Assembly: GCA_016712405.1 (NCBI GenBank)
Contig: JADJRD010000002.1
Location: 257,848-321,847 of the forward strand
Source: Cellvibrio sp.
Lineage (GTDB): Bacteria; Pseudomonadota; Gammaproteobacteria; Pseudomonadales; Cellvibrionaceae
Length of the DNA stretch: 64,000 bases
Direction: 5' to 3'
Below are positions 43,312-53,237 of the stretch, one piece after another. The translations under genes and the position numbers were made by a program. Each line of letters starts with the position of its first letter. Position 1 is the first letter of the stretch. Below the pieces are notes generated by a model that was not told the DNA's origin, did no database searches, and saw only the letters and a program-made list of their open reading frames with translations.

Positions 43312-44714
43312 TTGAGATGCCCTTTTTCACAATCAACCAATGATTGATAGCCGCGTTTCTGCTCGCTCGAAGCGAAGCGATCGAAAGCATTTTCCAAAAT
43401 TGCTAATCGTTGAAGTCGACGAACTTTTTCTATTTGCGTGATCTCACGCTTTTTTGCCAACTCTTGGGTGAGTAATTGTTCCATCAAATTTAATTCATTT
43501 ACCAGTTGTGGGTATTCGCCAAGCTGGCGAATTTTTTGTTGGATCAATTCAGTCTGTTGATTGATGGCCGAAGTGTAGCTGCTTGTGTAGGGGTGTTTCA
43601 GGAATGGAAAATCCAACTCCAGGTGGGCCAATAGTGTCTTTTGCAAAGACTTGATTTTTTCAGTAGTTGCCTGCTTTTTGGATTGAATGTCAGCTAATTC
43701 GAGTTCTTTTGTGGATCGCTGTTGATTCAATTTGTCAGGCTGAATTGAATTGCGAATAGCCACGGCTTTTGCCAATGTGTCATAGTCATTTTGAGCTGAA
43801 CGGTCTGTTTGCCAGCGAATATGCCAAGGCTGCCATTTCTCCAAAAAAATTTCCGATGTTGAACGAGAAAGATCGCTACTCAACGCAGCTTCAAGCGCAT
43901 AAAAGTGCGCTTCGCGAAAGCTGATTTTTTGATTGCCGTCTTTGTCAGGATTAAACATTAATGCTTCGTTGTGGCGAGTTTTACCATTCAGCGCAGCGAA
44001 GAAGTAGGTTGTGTAATCGCGAAAGTCATCTTTATTTATTCCTAGCTCACAACCTTCGGCCTCAAGATTTTCAGCGTCTGCCATAAAACCACAGCGGTGA
44101 GGGATTACTTTATTATTGTTTATAACGGCATTGTAGAAGCCACCTGAATAACATTGCGTGAGTACAAATCGACTGGTTGTTTTGGGGGGTATTTTATCTA
44201 ACAAATTGCGAAATTCATCGGTATTGAGTTGAGTATTATTCCAGAGTAAAAAATTATTTAAGTGGGTTTTACCTAAGCCGCCATAACCACCGTGCCCGTT
44301 ATAGACAAAAAGAAAGTTATTGGATTTTAGTTGAGGTAAATAAGTGCCTAGTTTGGATTCAAGATTGGATTTTTCAGTGCTTCCAAAATTGGGATTAACC
44401 TGATTGTGTTTGTACCGCATCCATTCTGATGAAGGAGAATCAAGTACATCAGCAAGAGAGTTACGTTGTTCACTACTGCGTGCAGTGTTATCCCAATAAA
44501 CAACGTCATGTGTTTTTTCATTGGTTCCGCTACCAAAAAAAATATCTAATGAGTTCACATGGTTTGGTAGAACCTGCTGTAACCAACGCACATTTTCTTC
44601 AATCTGGCCTTGGGATGACTCAAGTTTATAGCCGCCACCGACCAAAATTGCTTGTGTATCTGCATGAGCGAATAAAGGCAGAGCTGCACAAAAAGCGAAT
44701 AATTTACATTTCAT
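43308..44714 (-). CDS. Secreted caspase/legumain-like (clan CD) peptidase with EF-hand loop
   Basis: Clan CD cysteine peptidases use a His-Gly/Cys dyad. The mature protein shows FLFVYNGHGGYGG (His141) and FVLTQCYSGGF (Cys188) in the right order and spacing. A signal peptide (MKCKLFAFCAALPLFAHA) sends it to the periplasm; ATG 44714 is chosen for this reason over a longer opening. Residues 257-268 (DKDGNQKISFRE) form a complete EF-hand calcium loop. A helical, charged C-terminal region (about 330-450) looks like coiled coil. 468 residues in total. It lies in an operon with ATP-grasp, deacetylase and FemAB-like genes, overlapping both neighbours by 4 bp. Substrate unknown. Confidence 0.8.
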   Translation of the reverse strand: MKCKLFAFCAALPLFAHADTQAILVGGGYKLESSQGQIEENVRWLQQVLPNHVNSLDIFFGSGTNEKTHDVVYWDNTARSSEQRNSLADVLDSPSSEWMRYKHNQVNPNFGSTEKSNLESKLGTYLPQLKSNNFLFVYNGHGGYGGLGKTHLNNFLLWNNTQLNTDEFRNLLDKIPPKTTSRFVLTQCYSGGFYNAVINNNKVIPHRCGFMADAENLEAEGCELGINKDDFRDYTTYFFAALNGKTRHNEALMFNPDKDGNQKISFREAHFYALEAALSSDLSRSTSEIFLEKWQPWHIRWQTDRSAQNDYDTLAKAVAIRNSIQPDKLNQQRSTKELELADIQSKKQATTEKIKSLQKTLLAHLELDFPFLKHPYTSSYTSAINQQTELIQQKIRQLGEYPQLVNELNLMEQLLTQELAKKREITQIEKVRRLQRLAILENAFDRFASSEQKRGYQSLVDCEKGHLN

Positions 44715-45103
44715 TTTTTCTTTCCAACAAATAAGAAATTTAGCAGTCCACCGATAATGGCCGTCTGCCAAAAAATATCAGGAATTGAGAAAATTTGTAG
44801 GGTTGCAGCGAGAGCGAATGGGTACGAGACAAACACCCAGCTTGCAGTCTTTAAGTGGCTTCTGTTGGATAGCAATTGGTAGAAAATGAGTGCTACAAAC
44901 CATAGAGAGGTAAAAGTCAGTGCCGATAAGATGTCAAAAAGAAGTTGCCGAGCAAGTAAATAATGCGATTCAAATTGAAGTTGCCACAGCAATTCTTGTT
45001 TGGCACTTGAATCGAATAAAAAAATAGCCGTCAAAGTAAGGGGATATAGGCTCCCCCAAGCAATTAGAGCTGCGATCAAACGAAATGTGGAATTACTCAT
45101 CAT
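44711..45103 (-). CDS. Small four-helix membrane protein, unknown function
   Basis: The roughly 130-residue product has four hydrophobic segments: around 8-29, 50-72, 84-103 and 108-124. It ends in the positively charged GKKK. No family is recognised. It overlaps the peptidase start by 4 bp (ATGA) and the end of the upstream acyltransferase by about 10 bp, so it is translated as part of the operon. A TTG at 45112 and an ATG at 45100 are alternative starts. The tight coupling to the secreted peptidase suggests a shared function, for example as membrane anchor or regulator; this is inference. Confidence 0.6.
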   Translation of the reverse strand: MMSNSTFRLIAALIAWGSLYPLTLTAIFLFDSSAKQELLWQLQFESHYLLARQLLFDILSALTFTSLWFVALIFYQLLSNRSHLKTASWVFVSYPFALAATLQIFSIPDIFWQTAIIGGLLNFLFVGKKK

Positions 45104-46204
45104 GTTTTTCAAAAGTCTTGGTGTTAATTTTCGATCTCTGTTTGAGATAAGTTTTGGCGCTCAATAGAAAGGAATAAATCCTGCCTTTCAAATTTGTATT
45201 GAAGCAGCGTAGACTCATGCGGTTGGCTACTTGAAAATGCCATCGTTCACACCAGTCGGGGCAGGTAACTAAATTAACTTCATCTATATCAGGTTGCTGC
45301 GCCATGGCACGTAATAAATTCAGTAGCATAATATTTCCCGGTCGAACTCCTTGGTCTCATCTCTATAAGCAATCTTGTGCAGAAATAGTCTGTTTTTTGC
45401 TTTGAAAGCAAGCGCACAAGAAATTCTTTTATCGGCTGCCTTTAAGAAAATTATGTAAGCATCATTCGTAGCGGATAATTCTTGAATTGCACTCTCATAG
45501 AAGTTTTGAGTATTCGATGCATAAATGCTTGTTCCTGATGCTGCTTTCCAGCCACTGTTTTCTATATCGACTAGATCATCTATATCAGATTTTTTGATTT
45601 GGTTGCCTAAGAGAATTTCCAGTTGAATATTACCCAACTCTGCTTCTGCTTTGGCTGATAGTCTTTCAATATTTTTGATGTGCTTTTTAGATAGGCTTTT
45701 CAAGTCATCCGGGGACGAGCAAAGAGTATAAGCATTTTGGTGATTGGCTAATTCAAATCGCCAGCCATCATTTGGGAGCTCGGCAACACTTGATCGAGAA
45801 GTGAACTCTGAGAATTCAATCAAATCGAATTTAGTCGATGCAAGATGCCGTTTAATAACCTGTAAAATAGGTTTGTCTTTCCAGTCTGGATGAATAAGTG
45901 CGTCACTTAAATCGAGCAGCTTATCGTCAGTTAAATTGGATAGGCATCTAAAAGGAATGCCCAGGCGCGTGATTTTTTTTTCTTCAAGCGGAAAAGCGGC
46001 AATTAGTTCTTTATTGTCATAAATACTTATTACTGTGTATCGGGAGCCGAACACTTGATCAGCCAAAATAAAATTCCATCGCCAATCTTGTTCTAGTGAG
46101 GGTGTCGAAATTTTTAACAAAAGATTGCGCCAGTCAGTTTGCAAACATTCCAGCGCACTTTTCCCTTGGTGAATATTGAGTGTCAGTCTATTGATGTAAT
46201 CCAT
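45093..46204 (-). CDS. FemAB/CelD-like acyltransferase, single frameshift
   Basis: The N-terminal 290 or so residues (MDYINRLTLNIHQGKSALEC...) and the C-terminal 78 residues lie in two frames. At 45338-45342 the frame reads KEFDREILCY-stop. One added C in the CCGGG run restores DPGNIMLLNLLRAMAQQPDI, the conserved SPG-hL type end of CelD-like GNAT proteins. The repaired protein has about 370 residues. It contains LSKKHIKNIERLSAKAEAEL and DLVDIENSGWKAASGTSIYA, the usual core motifs. It is the first gene of the seven-gene minus-strand operon and diverges from the carbamoyltransferase. Confidence 0.8.
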
Positions 46205-46369
46205 TTGTCAATTTTACCTTGTAATTATTCCCCAAATAAGTCATAAATCGGCTCGGTGCTTGCAGAATCAAGAAAAACAAAGCAAATAACGCGCCGAATG
46301 GCTGGTGAGCAGTTTATCAACAAGCGAAGGGTTTCGCTCTTTATCTTTTATTTCATCCATGGAATAGAT

Positions 46370-48091
46370 ATGAATATTTTAGGTATTAATTTCTTTTATC
46401 ACGATTCAACGGCTTGTCTTGTTCAGGATGGGCAGTTGACTGTAGCTATCGAAGAAGAGCGATTGACTCGCAATAAACACACTTGGGCATTTCCTGTAAA
46501 CGCGATAGAGCGATGCTTGACGACAGCCGGGTTAACTTATGCAGATGTCGATCATGTAGCTGTTTCCATAGATCCCAAGTTGGATATGGACAAAAAAAAT
46601 TGGTATGGCCTTAAAAATATTCGCAATATAAAAACGTTTGCTCGTCATGAAGTTATAAATAGCCGCAACAGCATGGGGCGGCTATATGCTTGGTTTAACA
46701 AGACTTTCCCCAGTGAAAAACCTGAGCTGCATTTGGTGCCACACCATGCGGCACATGTGATCGGATCTTTTTATGTTTCACCCTATCCATCTGCAGCACT
46801 TTTGTCTGTAGATGGTTCCGGTGAGTGGGCTACCAGTTTTATGGGGCGCGGCCATCCAGACAGGCGCATTGAATGCTATCGACAAGATTATTTCCCTTTT
46901 TCCCTTGGGGCCGCCTATGAGGCGGTGACTCAGTTCTGTGGTTTTAAGGCCAATTACGACGAAGGAAAAGCTATGGGGCTTGCCCTTTCGGGCGATATAA
47001 CCTGGAGCTTCAAGAGAAAGTTAATAAACTTTTTGGGTTAACGATGATATGTCTATTGGTATGGATTTGAGTTACTTCGGTTATCAGTTTTGGGGACATA
47101 ATCGCTGCAATCAAAAATTTTATGACACTTTCGGGCAGCCGCGACAACAGCACAAAAAGATGCGAAGTTTGAACATCGTCATCATGATTTGGCTTGGGCT
47201 TTCAGCATAACCTTGAAAACTGTCTGTTGAAAATTGCCAAGTTGTTACGGGAAAAACCCAAGAAGATTATTTGGTTATCTCAGGCGGTGTTTCACTGAAC
47301 AGTGTGGCCAACGGTCGTATTGTGCGCGAGTCTGGGTTTAAAGATTTATACGTAATGCCAGCGGCTGGTGATAATGGTACGGCGATTGGTGCAGTGTTTT
47401 ACGTGTGGAATGCAAAAGAAAAACTAAATCAACCAAGAAATTTTGTTCATTTAAACCCCTATATTGGTACGCAATATTCCAATCAACAAATTGAAACAAT
47501 ATTAAAAGAATCAAAGTTGCCTTATCAATTTCATGAAGACATAGAATCAGCAACGGCTGATGAATTAACGCAAGGGAAGTTTATTGGTTGGTTTCAGGGG
47601 CAATGGAAATTGGGCTAAGATCTTTAGGTAATCGTAGTATTTTGGCGGATCCAACGATTGCAGGTGCAAAAGATAAGTTGAACGCAGAAGTGAAGCACCG
47701 CGAGGCTTATCGTCCTTTTGCTCCCTCGGCTTGTTTAGAAGATGTTCCTCGATTTTTTGAGAGTAATGTAGCGGATCCATTTATGTTAAAAGTATGTAAC
47801 GTGCTTCCAGAGTATCGTGACCAATTGCCTGCTATTACTCACGTTGATGGTACTGCACGATTGCAAACTGTTCATCAGGATACTAACCCGCGGTACTACA
47901 AGCTTATTAAAGAAATGGAAAAGCGAAATGGATTCCCTGTGGTGCTAAACACCAGCTTTAATATTATGGGTGAGCCAATAGTGGAGTCTGTGCACCACGC
48001 AATACGTTGCTTTTTTACGACCGGGTTGGATGTTTTGGTCATTGGAAATTACATGGTTAAAAAAGTGAATGAAGTATCGAATCATCCATAA
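46370..48091 (+). pseudogene. Carbamoyltransferase (NodU/CmcH family), several frameshifts
   Basis: These enzymes place a carbamoyl group from carbamoyl phosphate on a sugar or antibiotic hydroxyl. The N-terminal part is intact from ATG 46370: GINFFYHDSTACLVQDGQL, EEERLTRNKHTWAFP, HHAAHVIGSFY, LSVDGSGEWAT, YDEGKAMGLA. Frames then shift several times between about 47000 and 47260 and again near 47600. The later pieces are normal: ISGGVSLNSVANGRI, GLRSLGNRSILADP, KHREAYRPFAPS, VVLNTSFNIMGEPIVES. Total span (574 codons) is full length. The local fixes I could work out are single missing bases in homopolymers. Most likely a functional gene in poor sequence. Confidence 0.85.
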
Positions 48092-48635
48092 GATTTTGTC
48101 TATTTTAGGAATTCGCTTTCTAGAAAATGTTTGTATCGCTCCATCGTTTGTTGCTCGCCCAAGTGGGTTTGAGGTAAAAATTTTATCTTCGAAAGAGCTT
48201 CGAGATCTATGTGATCAAGGAGTGCTGAGTTACTCAGTCAATGATATTGCAAGAATCGAGGAAGAGGTGGCTATCTGTGTTGTGGCATTCGAATCAGGAG
48301 GGGTTGCAGGTATTTGTTGGTACGCAAGAACTCACTACGCACACACTCCTGGGTATGTTGCTTATATAGCGGAGGGCTTTTTGTGTGGATATGGGTTGAG
48401 GATTATGCCTAATTATAGGGGGAGGGGGGTGCATGGAGTTTTGGTGTCAAAAGCGTTGGAGTGGGCACATCAAAATGGCAAAAAGGGTTTGTTGCTTGCG
48501 ATAAACTTCGACAACCCTGCATCGATCAAGTCAGCGTTAAAGCTTGGGTTTAACTCAATTGGGTACAGTTTTTATCACTCGCGACTAAAAGGATTTAGTA
48601 AAGTTCGTAGCCATTACTTTATAGGTGCTGCCTAG
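48069..48635 (+). CDS. GNAT-family acetyltransferase
   Basis: The 188-residue product has the acetyl-CoA loop IMPNYRGRGVHGVLVSKALE and the following LAINFDNPASIKSALKLGF, the core of GNAT folds. The start overlaps the end of the carbamoyltransferase by 23 bp; a later start is possible. The context suggests it acetylates a sugar nucleotide or lipid-linked intermediate. The substrate cannot be predicted. No frameshift is needed. Confidence 0.7.
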   Translation: MKYRIIHKILSILGIRFLENVCIAPSFVARPSGFEVKILSSKELRDLCDQGVLSYSVNDIARIEEEVAICVVAFESGGVAGICWYARTHYAHTPGYVAYIAEGFLCGYGLRIMPNYRGRGVHGVLVSKALEWAHQNGKKGLLLAINFDNPASIKSALKLGFNSIGYSFYHSRLKGFSKVRSHYFIGAA

Positions 48636-48665
48636 TCGTTTGTCTAGATTTCTTATTCTTAAAAG

Positions 48666-48695
48666 TTAAGTCTAGCGCTCAATATTGCGTATAAT
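48666..48695 (+). promoter_or_regulatory. Candidate promoter before the ABC exporter
   Basis: A perfect TATAAT (48690-48695, in TTGCGTATAATGCC) lies 35 bp before the ABC transporter start. The -35 match (TTAAGT, 18-bp spacing) is weak. The 95-bp gap after the GNAT gene supports a new transcription start here. Confidence 0.5.
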
Positions 48696-48730
48696 GCCCT
48701 CTCAAAACAAACCATGGACGCTAATTGATT

Positions 48731-50530
48731 ATGTATATAGTGAGTATCATCCGCAGTATTTACGCTATCTTGAATCGTGAGCAAAAAACCAAGATGCTCC
48801 TGTTGCAAATCTTTTTTGCATTCTCTGCTGTGGTGCAAGTGGTCGGTGTGGCAAGTATCGCGCCTTTTATTGGGATAATCTCAAATCCTGAAACCATACA
48901 AACGAGTAAAGCGCTGGCGACTCTTTACGATTGGGGTAATTTTAAATCAACAAACGATTTCATCCTGGGGTTTGCGATGCTTTCGATAGCAATGATCGTG
49001 ATTTCAAATGGAGTCAGCGCGCTAACCTTGTGGCTACAATTCAAATTTTCAATTTATCTGGGTTGTAGTATTCAATTTCAGTTATTTGATAGTTTCATCA
49101 AGCGTGATTATTTGTTTCACAAATCAACTAACTACAATAGTTTAATCGCAGCAATCACCACCGACACCCCGCGTTTTGTGTATATGGTGTTGCAGCCTTA
49201 TTTACTCATGTGCAGTCAAATATTTGTTGCCATGATTATATTGGGTGGGCTATTAATTCTAGATCCGATGATTGCTATTGGCTCTGCTTTATTAATTGGT
49301 GGGGCTTATATGGGAACCTACTGGGTGATAAAAAAATCGCTTAAGCGCCATGGCGAAATTATCACTGACCGCAATCGTATGATTCAAACTATATTGTCTG
49401 AGTCGTTCATTGGTATAAAGGATATCAAACTCAACGGGTTGGAAAACAAATATTCGGGGCGCTACTTAGCAGTTAATACTCAGGGGTTAAACTCCAGTGC
49501 GTTTATCGCTCTATCGGGAGATATGCCTCGTTTTGCAATAGAAACGATTTCCTTTAGTGCAATTCTTTTGTTTGCAATTGCATTGCTAGGCGCCAATGGA
49601 AGTGCGAGTGCTGTTTCCATTTTAAGTATTTATGCTATTGCGGGTTATAAATTGCTGCCGACTATGCAGCAAATATACAAATCAATCTCCCAAATTAGCG
49701 CAAATGGAGGGGTTGTGATGGATTTAAAACGCAATCTTGAGGTGGTGACCCAAGTTACAGCACCGCTACAAAGAGCATTGCCGCTAGAGAATGTTGAGTC
49801 AATTCAACTGCAAAATATTTGCTACCAGTATCCCAATACGAATAATTCCACCCTTAATAATATATCGCTAATTTTTGCCAAAGGGCATTTAAATACAATT
49901 GCAGGGCCCTCGGGTTCGGGTAAGTCCACGCTAGCGGACATTATCTTGGGGCTTCTGCCTGCCGTGAGTGGACAGATCAAGATCGGTGATTTGGATGTTC
50001 GGGATGAGATTCTACCGTCTTATCAAGCAACAATTGGTTATGTTCCCCAGCATATTTTTATTTTAGATGATAGTGTCATTGCCAACGTTGCATTTGGTGT
50101 AAATAAAGAAGATGTAGATCTTGAGCAAGTTGCGAGGGCATTAACCTTTGCAAATGCTATGGAGTTCGTCGAGAAGCTTCCCCAGGGTTTGGATACAGTG
50201 TTAGGGCAGGATGGAAAGTTGTTGAGTGGTGGGCAGCGCCAAAGAATAGGAATTGCTCGTGCGCTATATCGCAACAACAAGGTGTTAGTTTTGGATGAGC
50301 CAACCAGTGCTCTCGACATAGAATCAGAACACGATTTGATGAATCTTCTGAATCAGCTTAAAACGGAAGTTTTGGTTATCGTAATTTCGCATCGACCAGC
50401 AGCGATAAAACTATCTGACAGAATTTCCGTAATTGCTGACGGGCATTTAATTGCAAACGGTGAGTATGAAGAGTTGTACAAAGATAACGAATATTTTAAA
50501 TCCATGATTGAAAAAGGTTTTATGAACTAA
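48731..50530 (+). CDS. ABC exporter (fused membrane and ATPase domains), lipid-sugar flippase candidate
   Basis: The 599-residue product has five to six membrane helices in residues 15-320. The ATPase domain carries Walker A GPSGSGKST (about 392-400), signature LSGGQRQRIGIARAL (about 498-512) and Walker B VLVLDEPTSALD. This half-transporter layout is that of MsbA and of PglK, which flips undecaprenyl-linked oligosaccharide in Campylobacter. As no Wzx-type flippase is visible, a flippase role is a fair inference. ATG 48731 is preferred over a TTG two codons earlier. Intact frame. Confidence 0.9.
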   Translation: MYIVSIIRSIYAILNREQKTKMLLLQIFFAFSAVVQVVGVASIAPFIGIISNPETIQTSKALATLYDWGNFKSTNDFILGFAMLSIAMIVISNGVSALTLWLQFKFSIYLGCSIQFQLFDSFIKRDYLFHKSTNYNSLIAAITTDTPRFVYMVLQPYLLMCSQIFVAMIILGGLLILDPMIAIGSALLIGGAYMGTYWVIKKSLKRHGEIITDRNRMIQTILSESFIGIKDIKLNGLENKYSGRYLAVNTQGLNSSAFIALSGDMPRFAIETISFSAILLFAIALLGANGSASAVSILSIYAIAGYKLLPTMQQIYKSISQISANGGVVMDLKRNLEVVTQVTAPLQRALPLENVESIQLQNICYQYPNTNNSTLNNISLIFAKGHLNTIAGPSGSGKSTLADIILGLLPAVSGQIKIGDLDVRDEILPSYQATIGYVPQHIFILDDSVIANVAFGVNKEDVDLEQVARALTFANAMEFVEKLPQGLDTVLGQDGKLLSGGQRQRIGIARALYRNNKVLVLDEPTSALDIESEHDLMNLLNQLKTEVLVIVISHRPAAIKLSDRISVIADGHLIANGEYEELYKDNEYFKSMIEKGFMN

Positions 50531-50556
50531 ACAGCGGTTACTTGGTGGTTTGAATA

Positions 50557-51890
50557 ATGGCGAACAATCTATATTTGTCGCTTCCTGTATGGGGGCAAAA
50601 CGCTGCGCTGTCAGTATATGGGGCCAATCTGTATCGGCAGCGATTTAACGGCGAAATTCCAGAAATTTATACGTCTGATTTGAATTTATTTTCCTCTCCA
50701 ACTGAGGAAATGTTTAAGCTTCAGCAACTCCGTTTTCAGGAGTTGCTGACTCACTATAAAGATACGTTCCTTACTACCAAAAATTCCTGTCTGGTGTAGA
50801 TCCAGCAAAAGTTTATGTTAAAGACATAAAGGATCTGGTGCCCATTCTTACCAAAGCTGATGTCATTGAGCATTCGGAAAGGCTCATTTCTCAGGCGCCT
50901 TTTTTTCGTAATAAGTTAAGAGTTGCAAACACTAGTGGGAGCAGTGGCACACCACTTCGTATTTCTTACACTGATGAGTCGCGTAGAATAAATTACCGCT
51001 TCTATGAAGCTGCGCTGGCTCATTTTGGTTGTAATTACAAATCAAAAAGTACAACGTTTGCGGGAAGGGTTCTATATAAAGACCCTGGAGAAAACCCAGC
51101 GAGATATGATTTCTATAGTAAGACGCAGTATCTGTCCTCTTACTTTATCTCCCCCGCTACTATTAAGCATTACGTGGATGCGTTGAACTATTGGCAGCCA
51201 GAATTTATAGATACCTATCCGTCTTCTATTTTTGAGGTTATTAAACTCGCAGAAACACAACAGCTTAAGTTTGCATTCTCGCCTAAGTGCGTACTTACAT
51301 CTTCAGAGACTCTAACAAATGAATGTCGAGTTGCAATAGAAAAAGCGTTTAATACAACTGTGATAGATCAGTATGGTTGTACCGAAATGGCTATAAATGC
51401 AGTTTCGGTTGGCGGAGATTATATTGCGAGTCCGTTGTATTCGTTGATCGAGCTTGAGCATCAGTTTGATAATTCATACAGTGTGATTACAACAGGTCTC
51501 TTAAATTTCGGTATGCCACTTTTGCGTTATCGGATTGGTGATCTCGTTGAGAAGGCTTCCGTTGAATCAAATTATATTATGTCCCGAATTGAGGGAAGGC
51601 TCGATGATGTAATTATTACGCCTGAAGGTCGAAAGGTTGGACGAATGGATCCTGCTTTTAAGGGAATCGAAGGCGTTTCAAGTGCGCAAATCATTCAAGA
51701 AGAAGTGGCGCTGATAACTGTCCTTGTTGTTTTGGATGCAAAAAACTATGCTCGATTCGATTCGGAATTACTAATTAGCAATATTAAGGAGCGAACAAGT
51801 CAGAGTGTTGAAGTAAGAATTAAAATTGTAGAGAAGATCGAAAAGAACAAAAACGGAAAGTTTAAGAGCGTTGTTTCCAAATTAAGTTGA
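50557..51890 (+). CDS. CapK/PaaK-like adenylate-forming enzyme, single frameshift
   Basis: CapK proteins are relatives of phenylacetate-CoA ligase found in polysaccharide loci. The repaired product of about 444 residues has the nucleotide-binding loop NTSGSSGTPLRI, TSSETLTNECR, DQYGCTEM and YRIGDLVE. The frame breaks at about 50770: YKDTF should continue YYQKFLSGVDPAKV, which needs one C added to a CC run. The two halves are otherwise normal. It may activate a carboxylic acid for transfer to the polymer. It follows the ABC exporter by 26 bp. Confidence 0.85.
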
Positions 51891-51946
51891 TTTTTGAAAG
51901 GGCGCGGCGCAAAAACCGCGCAAACAAGGATGAAGTAAAAATCAAT

Positions 51947-52732
51947 TCAGTCGAGCGTTTGGTACTTTGCTGGGCCTGTTTTGCTCCACAAACATTTTTA
52001 CGTTATCAATATACAAATCAGTGTCTACCCTGAAACCAGAATTGGCCCATCCAAGTAAGTAGCCATATCGCCAGCCCTGTTCGCCCAGTTCAGAGTTCGC
52101 GACAGCAGTCGTTCTCTACAATTAACTGATTATTTTTCCAAATTTGTATCGTTCCACGCTGCGCGTCACTTTTTGGAGCAACAGCATTTATCCTGATTGA
52201 CATCCACTTGCCCAAGTCTGCTTCGGTAATGAAATCGTTATATGGGAAAAGGGCTGTTGAAACAGCCCAGGTAGGTTCTTGTTTGTAATCTGCGCCAATT
52301 ATAGACCCTGAGCCAGATCGACTAATTGTTGATGCACCAATTTGTTCACCTTGACTGTAGCGACTCGCCAAAGGCGGAAAAATTTGTTGTTGTCTACGCG
52401 ATCACTTGGCCGTATGTGAGCATAGTTAGTTGGTATGAAAAGATCAAACTCGATGGAGAGGTCGGTAAATTCTGACCGTAAGTCAAATCGCTTCTGCTGT
52501 TGCATCTATAGTATCGTCAGGATTGCCTACAAAATGAAATCTCATTCCATAACCTGTCCTATTGGTCTCAGTTGGCAGCGGAGCGACAGTAACATAAGCG
52601 AGGTCAGTCCAGTAAGATGATGCCTTACCCGATTCAAAGTTGTCCTCGAAAATTACCTGGGCATTCACTGCCTGCACACTGATAGAACAGCGGCACAAGC
52701 AAAAAGCACAGGCATAACACAAATTTTTTCAT
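51947..52732 (-). pseudogene. Secreted protein, possible polysaccharide lyase/jelly-roll type, several frameshifts
   Basis: From ATG 52732 (ribosome-binding AAGG) the start MKKFVLCLCFLLVPLFYQ is a signal peptide. The frame then changes at least four times before the stop at 51947. Joined pieces read VIFEDNFESGKASSYWTDLA, TNRTGYGMRFHFVG, FTDLSIEFDLFIPTNY, IQIWKNNQLIVEN, GWANSGFRVDTDLYIDNVKM. This pattern, with a late DTDLYIDNVKMF strand, is like secreted carbohydrate-binding or lyase jelly-rolls. Family assignment is tentative. The frame changes fit the homopolymer losses seen around it, so the real gene is probably intact. Length about 262-264 residues. Confidence 0.6.
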
Positions 52733-53237
52733 GGGTGACTACCTTTATAATGATGACAAAACGGCTTCTTAGCTTTGACTTTTGAGGAGAAGCCTTTACT
52801 GATACGGAGTATAGTATAGTTGTTGGATTATTCGCTTATTTTCCCCGTGAACTGTGATTTTCCGCTCGAAATTGGATAAGAGTATTCGTAAAGCTCGGTT
52901 ATCTATGGTTCATGGCTCAACATCTAACATTTGATGTTAAAAATTAGATTGAGTCCTTTTGAAAGCGTTGCTTTCGGTGAGCGACGCGGATGCTGAATAT
53001 GGGGTTTTTGTGCCAATAGGGTGACCAGTTTTTTAAATTGGCTATAACTCGATAGGTCAATAGCAGTTGCCTGATGATAGTGAGCCGGAGTTTTGCTGCC
53101 TAACAGTTCATCGTATTTCATCTTGGTGGGTGAAATCAGCTGATTATATTGGCCCAATAGCTTTCAATATACTAATGAAATGCATTTGTTAAAATGAAGT
53201 TCTTAAAATTAAAAGTAAGAAAGTGGAGGCTAGCTAT
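52733..53237. other. Gene-poor stretch with one doubtful minus-strand ORF (52924-53157)
   Basis: About 500 bp separates the secreted protein from the glycosyltransferase. A 77-codon minus-strand frame at 52924-53157 (ending KGLNLIFNIKC) is the only opening of note. It has no clear ribosome-binding site and I recognise no family, though it could be a remnant of a longer gene broken by frameshifts. No terminator, tRNA or insertion-sequence ends are evident. Confidence 0.35.

Noticed and set aside
46256..46369. Extended N-terminus of the carbamoyltransferase
   Set aside because: The added 38 residues have no counterpart in the family, whose start matches MNILGINFFYHDS at 46370.
46370..48091. 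Carbamoyltransferase as several small independent genes
   Set aside because: The pieces follow the family order without loss and add up to normal length, so one frameshifted gene explains them better.
52924..53157. 77-codon minus-strand ORF as a transposase remnant
   Set aside because: The tail KGLNLIFNIKC suggested a mobile-element end at first, but I found no terminal inverted repeats or target duplications and cannot name a family.
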